64,000 bases of DNA, from NCBI RefSeq assembly GCF_041821085.1, contig NZ_JBGUAZ010000003.1, positions 496,001 to 560,000 on the forward strand, read 5' to 3'. The notes below the pieces were generated by a model. It was not told the DNA's origin. It searched no databases and was given only the letters and a program-made list of their open reading frames with translations. Both the position numbers and the translations under genes were made by a program. The stretch comes from Natrinema sp. HArc-T2. GTDB taxonomy: Archaea > Halobacteriota > Halobacteria > Halobacteriales > Natrialbaceae. This document shows positions 32,739-42,402 of the stretch, piece by piece; positions within the stretch are counted from its first letter, which is position 1; every line of letters begins with the position of its first letter.

Positions 32739-33336
32739 CGTCGACACCTCCGTTTTGGCGGTCCGTGGTACTGTCTCTTTCCCCACCGGAAACGACGATC
32801 TCCGGCGGCGGGTCGGATGGCGACGCGGCTTCGTTGAACAACTCGAGTGCGTAGTTTTCCCATGTGTGAATCGGCTCGGCGATCGCTTCTGGATCGCGAC
32901 CGTTGACGCCGTGGACGTACAGCGCGTTGGTCTCGTCGTCGTAATCGAGCGTCACCGTCCCTGGTGTGATCGTGATGCTGTTGGCGATAATGGTGATCGC
33001 GAGGTCGGATTCGACCCGCAGCGGGACGAGGATCACTTCGGGCTCGATCGGCATCCCCGGCGAGAGCACTCGGTAGGCGACGTCGACGTTCGCCCGCAGG
33101 AGTTCCCAGGTGAACGCGCCCAGATAGAGTCCGGCGTAGGGCAAGGCACCTATTACACGGCTGAGATCGAGGTCCTTGCTGTAGAGCCGCCGGAAGACGA
33201 ACGCGACCGGCAGTCCGACGAGCAATCCTGCGAGCAGCCCGCGGACGACCGAGACGGGTGTCAGCGGCAGCCCGCGGACGAATACCCACAGGACGGCGAA
33301 AACGACGCCGACGACGGGCCAGGTTCGAACCCGCAT
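32731..33336 (-). CDS. mrpE: Na+/H+ antiporter subunit MrpE
   Basis: 201 residues. The N-terminal two thirds match MrpE/MnhE (three hydrophobic segments, then NSITITPGTVTLDYDDETNALYVHGVNG). The last 40 residues are an acidic hydrophilic extension not usual in bacterial MrpE. It shares one base with the mrpD stop (TGATG). It is part of the antiporter complex. Confidence 0.9.
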   Translation of the reverse strand: MRVRTWPVVGVVFAVLWVFVRGLPLTPVSVVRGLLAGLLVGLPVAFVFRRLYSKDLDLSRVIGALPYAGLYLGAFTWELLRANVDVAYRVLSPGMPIEPEVILVPLRVESDLAITIIANSITITPGTVTLDYDDETNALYVHGVNGRDPEAIAEPIHTWENYALELFNEAASPSDPPPEIVVSGGERDSTTDRQNGGVDDD

Positions 33337-34994
33337 CAGTGCCCACCTCCGTTGGCGCTCGAGTCGATCAGGTCACTCGCATCCTGCGGAGCGACGGCGT
33401 CCACGTAGCTGTCGGTGTCGATGGCTGCGTCGGCGGCGAGCTCCGCGAACTCGTAGACGGGCTCGAAGCCGACGCCGACCGCGACGATCGTCACCGCGAG
33501 GACCGCGAGGACAGCTACCTGTACGGAATCGACCGTCGCCGCCTCCACGGCGTCCGTCTGTGCTCCCCAGAAGCTCCGATTCCACGCTCGAGTCGTGTAG
33601 GCGATCGTTAGCAGCGAGCCGACGAGCAAGACGACGAGCACGGGGCCAGCGCGGGCTCGAGCCGCGGCGTCGAAGACGAGGAACTTGCCGAAAAAGCCCG
33701 ACAGCGGTGGAATGCCGACGAGCGCGAGCGAGGCGACGAACACCGCGATCGCGAGCGGCGGCGATCGCTTCGCCAGCCCGCCGAGATCGGCAAATTGGCT
33801 CGTCCCCGTCGCCGCCCGGACCGTGCCGACCGACAGGAAGAGCAGCCCCTTGGCCAGCGTGTGATTGAGGGCATACACTAGCGCGGCGACGATCGCCAGC
33901 TTGCGCAGGCCTGGCGCCGTCACCGTCGTCGCGATCGCGACCGGCATTGCGATGAAGCCGACCTGGCCGATGCTCGAGTAGGCGAACACGCCCTCGAGCG
34001 AGTCTCGCCCGATGGCCCCGATCCCGCCGACGAGGATGCTGGCGGTGGCCATCACGAACAGCGCTGCGCCGACGAACGGCAGTGGGGAGTCGCCAGCGAT
34101 CGTCACCCCTGGCAGCGCGAGCTCGACGCCGACCTCGGCTCCGGCGAAGACGGTAAAGGAGAGTCGGATGATGGCGTAGATGCCGACCTTTTTCGTCGCG
34201 CCGGCGAGCAAGGCGGTGACCTGTGGCGGCGCGGCCCGGTAGGCCGTCGGGATCCAGAACTGGAAGGGAACGAGCCCCGCCTTGAGCGCGAACACTGACA
34301 GGAGCAAGCCGAACAGGCCGACGACTGGGGCCGGCTCGAGGCCATAGGCCGCCGGTTCGGCGAGCCGCCGTGCGAGATCGGCCATGTTGAGCGTCCCCGT
34401 GGTCGCGTAGATCCCGCCGACACCCAGCAGGAAGACGGCGCTGCCGACGAGGTTGAGCGTGACGTACCAGAACGCGGCGCGGGTGTGCTGGGGGCCGCCG
34501 CTGTAGGCGACGAAGACGTAGCTGGCCATCAGCATCACCTCGAACCAGACGAAGAGGTTGAACAGGTCGCCGGTGAGAAACGCACCGGTCACGCCCAGCG
34601 CGAGGAAGTGAAAGAGCGGGAAGTAGTAACTCCGTCCCTCACCGCCGGGGAGGTGGCGGGTCGAAAAGACCAGCGACGCGACCCCCAGGATCGCGACCAT
34701 GGTTAGCATGAACGCCGACAGGCCGTCGGCGACGAGCGTGATCCCGAAGGGGGCCGGCCAGCCGCCGACCTGGTAGGTCGCGATCCCTGGCGCGTCCGGC
34801 GCGAGGACAATATACCAGTCGATCGCCGCCACTACGGTCGCGTAGGCTATGCCGCTGGCCAAGCTCACCGCGGCTCGAGCCCGCGGATAGCGGCCGAGCA
34901 ACAGCGTTCCCGCGGCTGCGGCGAGGACGATCAGCATCGGCGCGATCACGAGCGGTGATTCTGTGCCGACCGGGGTGGCAGTTAGTGCCGTCAT
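33336..34994 (-). CDS. mrpD: Na+/H+ antiporter subunit MrpD
   Basis: 552 residues, about 14 membrane helices, of the NuoM/NuoN/MrpD family related to complex I antiporter-like subunits. PLFHFLALGVTGAFLTGDLFNLFVWFEVMLMASY has the conserved ion-path acidic residue E (WFE), and the central KAGLVPFQFWIPTAYRAAPPQVTALLAGATKKVG has the essential lysines. It exchanges Na+ for H+ together with MrpA. There is a 46-base gap after mrpC. Confidence 0.92.
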   Translation of the reverse strand: MTALTATPVGTESPLVIAPMLIVLAAAAGTLLLGRYPRARAAVSLASGIAYATVVAAIDWYIVLAPDAPGIATYQVGGWPAPFGITLVADGLSAFMLTMVAILGVASLVFSTRHLPGGEGRSYYFPLFHFLALGVTGAFLTGDLFNLFVWFEVMLMASYVFVAYSGGPQHTRAAFWYVTLNLVGSAVFLLGVGGIYATTGTLNMADLARRLAEPAAYGLEPAPVVGLFGLLLSVFALKAGLVPFQFWIPTAYRAAPPQVTALLAGATKKVGIYAIIRLSFTVFAGAEVGVELALPGVTIAGDSPLPFVGAALFVMATASILVGGIGAIGRDSLEGVFAYSSIGQVGFIAMPVAIATTVTAPGLRKLAIVAALVYALNHTLAKGLLFLSVGTVRAATGTSQFADLGGLAKRSPPLAIAVFVASLALVGIPPLSGFFGKFLVFDAAARARAGPVLVVLLVGSLLTIAYTTRAWNRSFWGAQTDAVEAATVDSVQVAVLAVLAVTIVAVGVGFEPVYEFAELAADAAIDTDSYVDAVAPQDASDLIDSSANGGGH

Positions 34995-35040
34995 CGTCGA
35001 TCACCACATGCTACGTGCGTCGTCGAAGGTTGCAGCGTCG

Positions 35041-35394
35041 TCATTTGCGATCACCCAGCTTCGTCACGTCTAACGTCCCGTGTTCTTCGTAGACCCGATA
35101 CGACAGCACGAGCGCGAACGCGGTCATGCCGAAGCCGATGACGATGGCGGTCAACACGAGCGCCTGCACCACCGGGTCAGCCGTCTGGGGCGCACCCTCG
35201 CCGTGGCCGGCGAGGATCGGCACCGACTCGGCGACCGCCGGTGCGATCCCACCCATCGCCAGCAGGTAGACGTTCGCCGCCTGGCTGATAATCGCCAACC
35301 CCCAGACGACCCGGATCAGGTCCCGCTGCAAGAGCAGGAAGGTCCCGAGCGCGAACAGCGCCCCGACCGCGGCTGCGAGGGCGATCGCCGTCAT
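35041..35394 (-). CDS. mrpC: Na+/H+ antiporter subunit MrpC
   Basis: 117 residues, three helices, NuoK-like: LQRDLIRVVWGLAIISQAANVYLLAMGG and PVVQALVLTAIVIGFGMTAFALVLSYRVYEE are the family motifs. The ATG at 35394 overlaps the mrpB stop by four bases. The usual MrpC length is about 110 residues. Confidence 0.92.
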   Translation of the reverse strand: MTAIALAAAVGALFALGTFLLLQRDLIRVVWGLAIISQAANVYLLAMGGIAPAVAESVPILAGHGEGAPQTADPVVQALVLTAIVIGFGMTAFALVLSYRVYEEHGTLDVTKLGDRK

Positions 35395-35855
35395 TCTGCA
35401 CCCACCACCGAGAGGATCGTCAGTAACCCACCGACAACGACACAGTAGACGCCGAAGTCGAACGCGATCGCGCTCGCGACCTCGAGGTGATCGTAGATCG
35501 GCACCCCCTCGAGCATGACGAACGTCTGCGTGAGAAACGGCTTCCCGAAGGCAAGCGGCGCGAGCCCGCTGACGACCGCGATCGCGAAGCCGGCAGCGAA
35601 CAGCCGCCGATAGGCCACGACGACCCGGTCGCGCGAGGGTTCCTTGCCGGGGTCGACGTCGCGCCCGAGGATTCCCCGCTCTAAGAAATCCAGACCGAAG
35701 GCCATGTAAATGATCGCGAACGCCGTCGTCGTCAGCACGCCGCCGATGAACCCACCGCCGGGGAGGTTGTGACCCTCGATGAACAGCGAGATCGCGACGA
35801 CCAGTACGATCGGGACGATCGCTCGCGCGGTTGTGCGCATGATGACCGTCGTCAT
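35391..35855 (-). CDS. mrpB: Na+/H+ antiporter subunit MrpB
   Basis: 154 residues, four helices. RAIVPIVLVVAISLFIEGHNLPGGGFIGGVLTTTAFAIIYMAFG is the MrpB/MnhB signature, and HLEVASAIAFDFGVYCVVVGGLLTILSVVG the C-terminal pair. It overlaps the mrpA stop by four bases. A second MrpB-like module is fused at the end of MrpA. Confidence 0.92.
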   Translation of the reverse strand: MTTVIMRTTARAIVPIVLVVAISLFIEGHNLPGGGFIGGVLTTTAFAIIYMAFGLDFLERGILGRDVDPGKEPSRDRVVVAYRRLFAAGFAIAVVSGLAPLAFGKPFLTQTFVMLEGVPIYDHLEVASAIAFDFGVYCVVVGGLLTILSVVGAE

Positions 35856-38281
35856 TCGTCGCCACCTCCGGTGGTGTCGGCGTCGTCTCGAGCCTCGATC
35901 GCGTCGCCAGTGCGAGCGGTGGGTCGTTCGTCGTCGCCGCGACCGCGCATGACGATCAGCGTCAGGATCGAGATCGCAGCGAGTGCGATCACGGCAAGTT
36001 CGCCCAGCGTGTCGAACCCACGAAAGTCGACCAGCGTCACGTTGACGATGTTGGTGCCGCCGCCCTCCGGCACGGCCTGTGCTGCGAAGTAGCGGGCGAT
36101 GTCGGTGCTGCCCTCGGGGCGGACGCCGCTCGAGACGAGCACCGTGACGAACGCGGTCACCCCGACGACGAGCGAGACGACGATGTCGCGGACGGTCGTC
36201 CCGACCGCGATCCGTTCGGTCGCCGGGATCTCCTCGATCACGAGCAAGAAGAGCACGAGAACCAGCGTCTCGACGACGAGCTGGGTCAGCGCGAGGTCGG
36301 GCGCGCTCGCGAGGATGTAGAAGATGGCGACCATGAAGCCGAGAATCGAGAGCGTGAGGACGCCCGCAACGTGGGTGTCGGAGAGGACGACAGCGAGCGC
36401 GCCGACAACTGCCACGAGCAAGACCAGGCCCATGGCCAGCGTGACCTCGAAGCCAACCGCGACCGATCCGATGGCATCCGCCGCGACGAAGCCAGCGAGT
36501 GCGAGCGCGCAGATCCCGCTCAGGACCCACGTCGCGTACGTCCGCAGGAGGCTGTTGTGAATCGTTTCCGCGAACCAGCGTCCCTCGTCGGTGAGCCCCT
36601 CAATGATGACGTCGTACCACCAGTTCGAACGGACCGGCGGCGTCGACCCCACGAACCGCCGGATGCTGTCGTGGAGTCGATCGTAGAACGGGAACGCGGC
36701 GACGCCGACGGCGATCGTCACTGCGCTCATTCCAACCGGCGTCGAGTACGATGTCGGGAGGCCGACGTGCATCTCGTGGGGATCGACCGCCGTCGCCTCG
36801 AGGCCGGACTGGACGATGACGTCGACCGCGAGTTGCGGATCGACGCTGACGACCGCCGCGAGCAGCGCCAGCACGGCCGGGGAGACGAGCATCGTCACGG
36901 GTGGGCTGTGAACGTGACCGAGCGCGTCGGGACGCTCGCCGAAAAACAGCGAGAGGAACCGCAACGAGTAGAGGACGGTGAAGATACTCCCGAAGACGGC
37001 GACGGCAGGGTAGAGCCAGCCGAGTAGGCCGATGTCGTGGTAGTGACTCGCCTCGACGGCGGCTTCGAAGAGTAGCTCCTTCGAGTAGAAGCCATTAAAT
37101 GGCGGTATTCCGGCCATGCTGAGCGCGACGACGGTGGTGATCGCCGCCGTTACCGGCAACTCGTGGCGGAGCCCGCCGAGGTCGTCGATCTCTCGAGTGC
37201 CGGCCTCGTGAGCGATAATCCCAGCGACCAGAAACAGCGCGGCCTTGAACAGGGCGTGGTTGAGCAGGTGGAAAACGCCAGTCTCGGCGCCGTAGACGGA
37301 TGTAAAGCCGAAACCGGCGACCATCAACCCGAGGTGACTCGCCGTGGAGTAGGCCAGCAGTTCCTTGATATCCGTCGCCGCAACGGCCATCATTGCACAG
37401 ACGGTCATCGTCGTCAGGCCAAGCGTCGCAAAGAGGAACAGCCACTCGGGGCCGACGAGCATGGGCCGGACGCGGCCGACGAAGTAGACGCCGACTTTGA
37501 CCATCGTCGCGGAGTGGAGAAACGCCGAGACCGGCGTAGGTGCGGCCATCGCGTTGGGCAGCCAGAAATGTAGCGGGACCTGTGCGGACTTCGTCCCCGC
37601 GCCAATCGCGAGCAGCCCCAATACGGGGAGAAACAGCCCCCGTCCTCGGAGGGCTGCGGTCATCGCGTCGGGTTCCTCGAGCATCGCGGCGAGATCGAAC
37701 GCAGCGCCGGGACCGAGGATATCAGCCGCGACGATCGACAGCAACAGGAAGCCAACGAGCAAGAAGAGCCCGCCGCCGACGGTGATGAACATAGCCATCC
37801 GGGCGGCGTACTGCGAGGAGTCGTCGGCAGTGTAGAACCCGATCAGCACGAACGAGGCGAGGCTCGTGAGTTCCCAGAACAGAAAGATCGCGATTAGATC
37901 GGCCGCGAGCGCGACGCCGATGATCGAGCCCATGAACGCGAACAAGGCAGCGTAGTATCGCACGAGCCCCGACTGGCCGTGCATGTACGCCGGCGAGTAG
38001 GTAAAGATGAGCGCGCCGATACCGCTTGCCAGCAGCGCAAACAGTAGTGCCCACCCGTCCACGTAAAATCGGAGTGCGACGTTGAGTGAGGGAATCCACT
38101 CGAGCGCGACGGTCCCCTCGCTCCCGTATTGGGTTGCAAGCAGGCCGAACGAAAGCACGGCGACGACGGTCCCTGCGAACCCGGCTTCTTCGCCGAGGAG
38201 ACGAAAGAACAGTGGCGTGAGTGCTGCGGCGACAAACGGCACGGCGACCGCGGCGACGACCACCGCAAGGTCGGGAGACAT
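35852..38281 (-). CDS. mrpA: Na+/H+ antiporter subunit MrpA (fused form)
   Basis: 809 residues. The N-terminal 500 residues are NuoL-like (LFWELTSLASFVLIGFY with the ion-path Glu, AGTKSAQVPLHFWLPNAMAAPTPVSAFLHSATMVKVGVYF with the Lys/His path). The C-terminal part contains a DUF4040/MrpB-type module (LALTQLVVETLVLVLFLLVIEEIP, and NIVNVTLVDFRGFDTLGELAVIALAAISILTL), the standard long MrpA layout. First gene of the operon. TATA-like TTTAAG lies about 30 bases before its ATG. Confidence 0.93.
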   Translation of the reverse strand: MSPDLAVVVAAVAVPFVAAALTPLFFRLLGEEAGFAGTVVAVLSFGLLATQYGSEGTVALEWIPSLNVALRFYVDGWALLFALLASGIGALIFTYSPAYMHGQSGLVRYYAALFAFMGSIIGVALAADLIAIFLFWELTSLASFVLIGFYTADDSSQYAARMAMFITVGGGLFLLVGFLLLSIVAADILGPGAAFDLAAMLEEPDAMTAALRGRGLFLPVLGLLAIGAGTKSAQVPLHFWLPNAMAAPTPVSAFLHSATMVKVGVYFVGRVRPMLVGPEWLFLFATLGLTTMTVCAMMAVAATDIKELLAYSTASHLGLMVAGFGFTSVYGAETGVFHLLNHALFKAALFLVAGIIAHEAGTREIDDLGGLRHELPVTAAITTVVALSMAGIPPFNGFYSKELLFEAAVEASHYHDIGLLGWLYPAVAVFGSIFTVLYSLRFLSLFFGERPDALGHVHSPPVTMLVSPAVLALLAAVVSVDPQLAVDVIVQSGLEATAVDPHEMHVGLPTSYSTPVGMSAVTIAVGVAAFPFYDRLHDSIRRFVGSTPPVRSNWWYDVIIEGLTDEGRWFAETIHNSLLRTYATWVLSGICALALAGFVAADAIGSVAVGFEVTLAMGLVLLVAVVGALAVVLSDTHVAGVLTLSILGFMVAIFYILASAPDLALTQLVVETLVLVLFLLVIEEIPATERIAVGTTVRDIVVSLVVGVTAFVTVLVSSGVRPEGSTDIARYFAAQAVPEGGGTNIVNVTLVDFRGFDTLGELAVIALAAISILTLIVMRGRGDDERPTARTGDAIEARDDADTTGGGDE

Positions 38282-38310
38282 TCAGTTATCGGGAATAGGA
38301 TGAGACCATC

Positions 38311-38316
38311 CTTAAA
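38311..38316 (-). promoter_or_regulatory. TATA-like box of the mrp operon
   Basis: On the minus strand the sequence reads TTTAAG, about 30-35 bases before the mrpA start codon at 38281. Transcription from here would produce an almost leaderless operon mRNA. Confidence 0.45.
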
Positions 38317-38453
38317 GAATTACCTTTTGGACACTTGACGACAGACCGCAGGTCGCGGACGATCGCCAGACAACGAGAGCCCGCTCGACCAGCGAGGCTG
38401 GGCAGTCGCAGAGTCCGACACGCTTATTCGCAAACGGCGACGAATCACGTCTA

Positions 38454-40115
38454 GTGAGTACCGAGACGCCCGAACCGACCGAAACCGAAGCGTTCGAGCG
38501 AGTCTGTGAGACACTCGTCGAGCGGATCTTAAACGGCGAGATCGAGCGCGACGAGGTCGAGAAAGCCAAACTCGAGGCCTGTTCGGAACACTCCGCGCCG
38601 AAAGTACCGAAAAACTCCGAACTGCTCGACTACGCGCCCGAGGAGCACCGCGAGACGCTCGAGACCGTGCTCCAGCGCAAACCGGTTCGCACGGCGTCGG
38701 GCGTCTCGCCGGTCGCGATCATGACCTCGCCCGAGCGGTGTCCCCACGGGAAGTGTCTCTACTGTCCCGGCGGCCCCGACTCCGAGTTCTCGTCCTCGCA
38801 GAGCTACACGGGCGAAGAACCCGCTGCCGCCCGCGGGGTACAAAACGACTACGACCCCTACGGGCAGGTGACGCTGCGCCTCGAGCAACTGCGCCAGATC
38901 GGCCACCCCGTCGACAAGGTCGAACTCATCCTGATGGGCGGAACGATGACTGCCCGGAGCCACGACTACCAGGAGTGGTTCGTCAAGCGCGCGCTCGAGG
39001 CGATGAACGATTACGACGTCGACAAGGAGCCCGAACCGGCCGAAGGCGTCAGTTTCGCACAGGACCCCGACGAGTACGACTGGAAGTACGTCGAGGACGT
39101 CATCACGGAAAACGAGACCGCCGACATCCGCAATATCGGGACGACCTTTGAGACCAAACCCGACTGGTGCGATCCCGAACAGATCGATCGGATGCTCGAA
39201 CTCGGCGGGACGAAAGTCGAAGTCGGCGTCCAGACCACCTATGAGAGGATCAACCGGGAGATGCATCGGGGCCACGGCGTCCAAGAGTCGATCGACGCCA
39301 ACCAGCGACTGCGGGATTCAGCGTTCAAGGTCGGCTTCCACATGATGCCGGGCCAGCCGGGAATGAGCAAAGAGATGTGTCTCGAGGACTTCCGGCGGCT
39401 CTTCGAACAGGAGCAGTGGAAGCCTGATTACCTGAAGATCTATCCGACGCTGATCGTCCGCGGGACGGCGACCTACGACTGGTGGCACAAAGGCGAGTAC
39501 GACCCGCTCGACAACGACAAAGCCGCGGAGCTGGTCGCGGAGATCAAGGACATGATCCCGCGCTACACGCGCCTCCAGCGGGTCCAGCGCGACATTCCGG
39601 CGGACTTCATCGACGCCGGCGTCTGGAAGTCGAACCTCCGACAGCTCGCCCGCCAGCGCATGGACGAGCACGGCTGGGAGTGTGAGTGTATCCGCTGTCG
39701 CGAGGCCGGGATGAACGACGAGGACCCCGACAACGTCGAGCTCGACGTGATGACCTACGACGCCTGTGGTGGCACCGAACACTTCATTTCGTTCGAGGAC
39801 TTCGAGAAGGACCTCCTCGTGGGCTTCTGTCGGCTTCGGTTCCCGAACGATCCGGTCCGTCCGGAACTCGAGAACACGGCACTGGTCCGCGAACTCCACG
39901 TCTACGGCTCGGAGGTCGCCGTCGGAAACGAAAGCGAGACCGACCAGCACCAGCATCAGGGCTACGGCCGCCGACTGATGGAGCGCGCCGAGGCCCTCGC
40001 CGCCGACGCCGGCTACGACAAGGTCAGCGTGATTTCGGGTATTGGCGCTCGAGAGTACTACCGGAACAAACTCGGCTACCATCAGGACGGGCCGTACGTG
40101 AGCAAACGGCTCTGA
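38454..40115 (+). CDS. elp3: tRNA uridine-34 acetyltransferase Elp3
   Basis: 553 residues from a GTG start. A lysine-rich N-terminal segment leads to the radical SAM domain with C96, C101 and C104 (CPHGKCLYCPGG) as the 4Fe-4S ligands. A further Cys-rich site (WECECIRCREAG) is at about 405-415. The last 140 residues are a GNAT acetyltransferase domain (LLVGFCRLRF, LVRELHVYGSEVAV, GYGRRLMERAEALAADAGY). Archaeal Elp3 acts alone to make 5-carboxymethyl-uridine at the wobble position. Confidence 0.95.
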   Translation: MSTETPEPTETEAFERVCETLVERILNGEIERDEVEKAKLEACSEHSAPKVPKNSELLDYAPEEHRETLETVLQRKPVRTASGVSPVAIMTSPERCPHGKCLYCPGGPDSEFSSSQSYTGEEPAAARGVQNDYDPYGQVTLRLEQLRQIGHPVDKVELILMGGTMTARSHDYQEWFVKRALEAMNDYDVDKEPEPAEGVSFAQDPDEYDWKYVEDVITENETADIRNIGTTFETKPDWCDPEQIDRMLELGGTKVEVGVQTTYERINREMHRGHGVQESIDANQRLRDSAFKVGFHMMPGQPGMSKEMCLEDFRRLFEQEQWKPDYLKIYPTLIVRGTATYDWWHKGEYDPLDNDKAAELVAEIKDMIPRYTRLQRVQRDIPADFIDAGVWKSNLRQLARQRMDEHGWECECIRCREAGMNDEDPDNVELDVMTYDACGGTEHFISFEDFEKDLLVGFCRLRFPNDPVRPELENTALVRELHVYGSEVAVGNESETDQHQHQGYGRRLMERAEALAADAGYDKVSVISGIGAREYYRNKLGYHQDGPYVSKRL

Positions 40116-40131
40116 GCCGGTCTCGTTCGAG

Positions 40132-40677
40132 CTATTTTCCTGCCGCGTTCGACTCGAGTGCGGCAAGATAGAGGAAGTACGCCAGCGCCGCGACGACCAG
40201 CGACACCGCCAGCACGGTCACTCCGACGTACCCGTTGAGTGCCACAGCGGGATTGCGCCAGAGGTAGACGCTTCCCTCGATTGCGAACGCAGTGAGCCCG
40301 CCGTAGAACAGCGCCAGCACGGTCGCTCGAACCACTGCGATCGCCCCACGCTCGCGGCTCTGGAACAACTCGAGGACGAACAACAGCGCGAACACGAGGA
40401 GATAGAACGGGCCGGGAATCGCCTGCCCGAGCGTCTGCGGGCCGGTCACTGCGATGTAGCCGTAGTACGCCAGGGCGAGCAAGACACCGCCGACCAGCGT
40501 CAGTGAGAGCCCGTAACCGCTGGCGTCCTCGACGGTCGCCGGGACGACGCCGTCGCTCGTGCCCGACCCATCCGCGCGTGTGAGGTCGGTGCCGCTGGGA
40601 CCCGCTCGCTCGTCCGACGGCCCGGTTCCGGAGTCCGAAGCCGTCGATGCGTCATCGTCGTCACCGGTGCTAGCCAT
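40132..40677 (-). CDS. membrane protein with acidic N-terminus, unknown function
   Basis: 181 residues. The first 50 are Asp/Ser/Gly-rich and hydrophilic; the rest has four hydrophobic helices (SLTLVGGVLLALAYYGYIAV, PFYLLVFALLFVLELF, VVRATVLALFYGGLTAFAI, VGVTVLAVSLVVAALAYFLYL). I recognise no family. It converges with elp3 and lies upstream of, and divergent from, the sulfite-oxidase-like gene. Confidence 0.55.
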   Translation of the reverse strand: MASTGDDDDASTASDSGTGPSDERAGPSGTDLTRADGSGTSDGVVPATVEDASGYGLSLTLVGGVLLALAYYGYIAVTGPQTLGQAIPGPFYLLVFALLFVLELFQSRERGAIAVVRATVLALFYGGLTAFAIEGSVYLWRNPAVALNGYVGVTVLAVSLVVAALAYFLYLAALESNAAGK

Positions 40678-40815
40678 AGCGGCTGTTTTCCGTCTCGCAT
40701 AAGAAAAGTTAGCACATCAATGACAACTAACCAGTGTGGACCGTCATGATCGGCACGAGGTGGCTCGAGTCCGCGAGAGGGAGACACCTATTGCGTGCCA
40801 ACACATACCACACAC

Positions 40816-42363
40816 ATGCTTTCGAACTCGCTGGGTACTGTGATCGCTCATGTGCGGTGGGCCGGCTCGAGAGCGATCGTCGCCTTGCTTGCGGCGATCG
40901 TCGCGGTCGCGGGCTCGTTTACCGTCTCGGGGAGGACGCCGTCGTTCGTCGTCGCGCCGGTCGATGCGTTCGTCGTCACGACGACGCCAGCGGTCGTGCT
41001 CACGGTTGCGATCGAACAACTGGGCCGGTTGGGTGAGACGCTAGCGTCGCTCGTCGCAGTCGCGCTGACGATCGGGCTCTTCGCCGTCGTCGCCCAGTTC
41101 GCACTGGTCGGTGGCAAGATGCTGTCGCCGCGCCTACCGGTCCCGGCGTGGGTGAGCCAGCCGGCAGTCGTCGGAGCCGCGATGGCGCTTCTCGCGTGGC
41201 TACTCGTGGGCGACATCGCGTCTGCCGTCGGGACAGCGGTTCCTGCGGCGATTTTGATTGCGCTCGTGAGTGGACGGCCCGGTGGACCGGTCCCGGAAGC
41301 GGGCGTCGACGCGAGCCGTCGGCAGCTGCTCGCCCTGACGGGAGGGGCGTTCGGATTCGGAATTATATCGTATGCGATCGGTTCGCGCCAATCGCCTGGT
41401 CTCGAGCGAGACCTCGAGGGGAATCTCGAAGCGGACGCGACAGCGCTCAGCCAGCAGGCAGCCGACATGGAACTCGAGATTGACGGGATTCCGGGCCTTG
41501 TCAGCGAGTCGTCGGCGTTTTTCACCGTCGACATCAACAACATCGATCCCGTCGTCAACGCCGACGACTGGACGCTCACGGTCACTGGGGAAGTCGACAC
41601 CGACTACACGCTCACGTACGACGAACTCATCGATGGCGACGTGCGAACGGGCTACAACACGCTGCGCTGTGTCGGCGAACAACTGAACGCGGACTTACTC
41701 GATAACGCGATCTGGACGACCGTCCCCGTCGCGCCGATGCTCAAGCGCGCCGGCCCCGGCGGGGGCTGTGAGTGCGTGCGGGTCCAGGCAGCAGACGGAT
41801 ACTTTCAGCAGTTTCCCCTCGCCGCGATGGAGCGTGGCTATCTCGCATTCGGGATGAACGGGAAGGCGCTGCCGCGTGCCCACGGCCACCCCGTTCGGCT
41901 GCTGATTCCCGGCCACTGGGGCGAGATCAACGTCAAGTGGGTCACGGAATTCGAGGTGCTCGAGGAGGAAGTCGACGGCTACTGGGAGGAGCGCGGCTGG
42001 CACGGCACCGGTCCGGTGAACACGATCGCGAAGCTCTGGACGACCAACGAACTCGACAATGGACGAGTGCAGGTCGGCGGGCACGCCTACGCGGGCACCC
42101 GTGGGATCGAGACCGTCGAGGTGTCGACTGACGGCGGCGACAGTTGGGAACCTGCCGAGTTGAGCGAGGCGTTCGATCCGGCGGACGTACTCGGCGACCG
42201 CGACGCCTGGCGGCAGTGGCAGTACACCTGGGAGCCACCGGCGGGCGACAGCGAGGTGGTCGTCCGCGCGATCGACGGCACCGGCGACATCCAACCAGAA
42301 GAAAAATCGAGTCCGTTCCCCAGCGGCTCGAGCGGCTGGGTCCGCGAGACCGTGAGTGTCTAG
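40816..42363 (+). CDS. sulfite-oxidase-family molybdoenzyme with N-terminal membrane domain
   Basis: 515 residues. Residues 1-150 have about five hydrophobic helices. After them SRRQLLALTGGAFGFGIISYAIG (RR at 168-169) resembles a Tat twin-arginine signal, although it follows transmembrane segments rather than starting the protein. The catalytic domain has the molybdopterin-ligating cysteine C285 in YNTLRCVGEQ, GHPVRLLIPGHWG, and the Ig-like dimerisation domain (VEVSTDGGDSWEPAEL). It probably oxidises a sulfur or other oxyanion outside the membrane; the substrate is unknown. An earlier GTG start at 40795 is possible. Confidence 0.8.
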   Translation: MLSNSLGTVIAHVRWAGSRAIVALLAAIVAVAGSFTVSGRTPSFVVAPVDAFVVTTTPAVVLTVAIEQLGRLGETLASLVAVALTIGLFAVVAQFALVGGKMLSPRLPVPAWVSQPAVVGAAMALLAWLLVGDIASAVGTAVPAAILIALVSGRPGGPVPEAGVDASRRQLLALTGGAFGFGIISYAIGSRQSPGLERDLEGNLEADATALSQQAADMELEIDGIPGLVSESSAFFTVDINNIDPVVNADDWTLTVTGEVDTDYTLTYDELIDGDVRTGYNTLRCVGEQLNADLLDNAIWTTVPVAPMLKRAGPGGGCECVRVQAADGYFQQFPLAAMERGYLAFGMNGKALPRAHGHPVRLLIPGHWGEINVKWVTEFEVLEEEVDGYWEERGWHGTGPVNTIAKLWTTNELDNGRVQVGGHAYAGTRGIETVEVSTDGGDSWEPAELSEAFDPADVLGDRDAWRQWQYTWEPPAGDSEVVVRAIDGTGDIQPEEKSSPFPSGSSGWVRETVSV

Positions 42364-42402
42364 ATTTCCGCCCGGACCCGCTAAACGGGGGACGGGGCCG
42401 TC

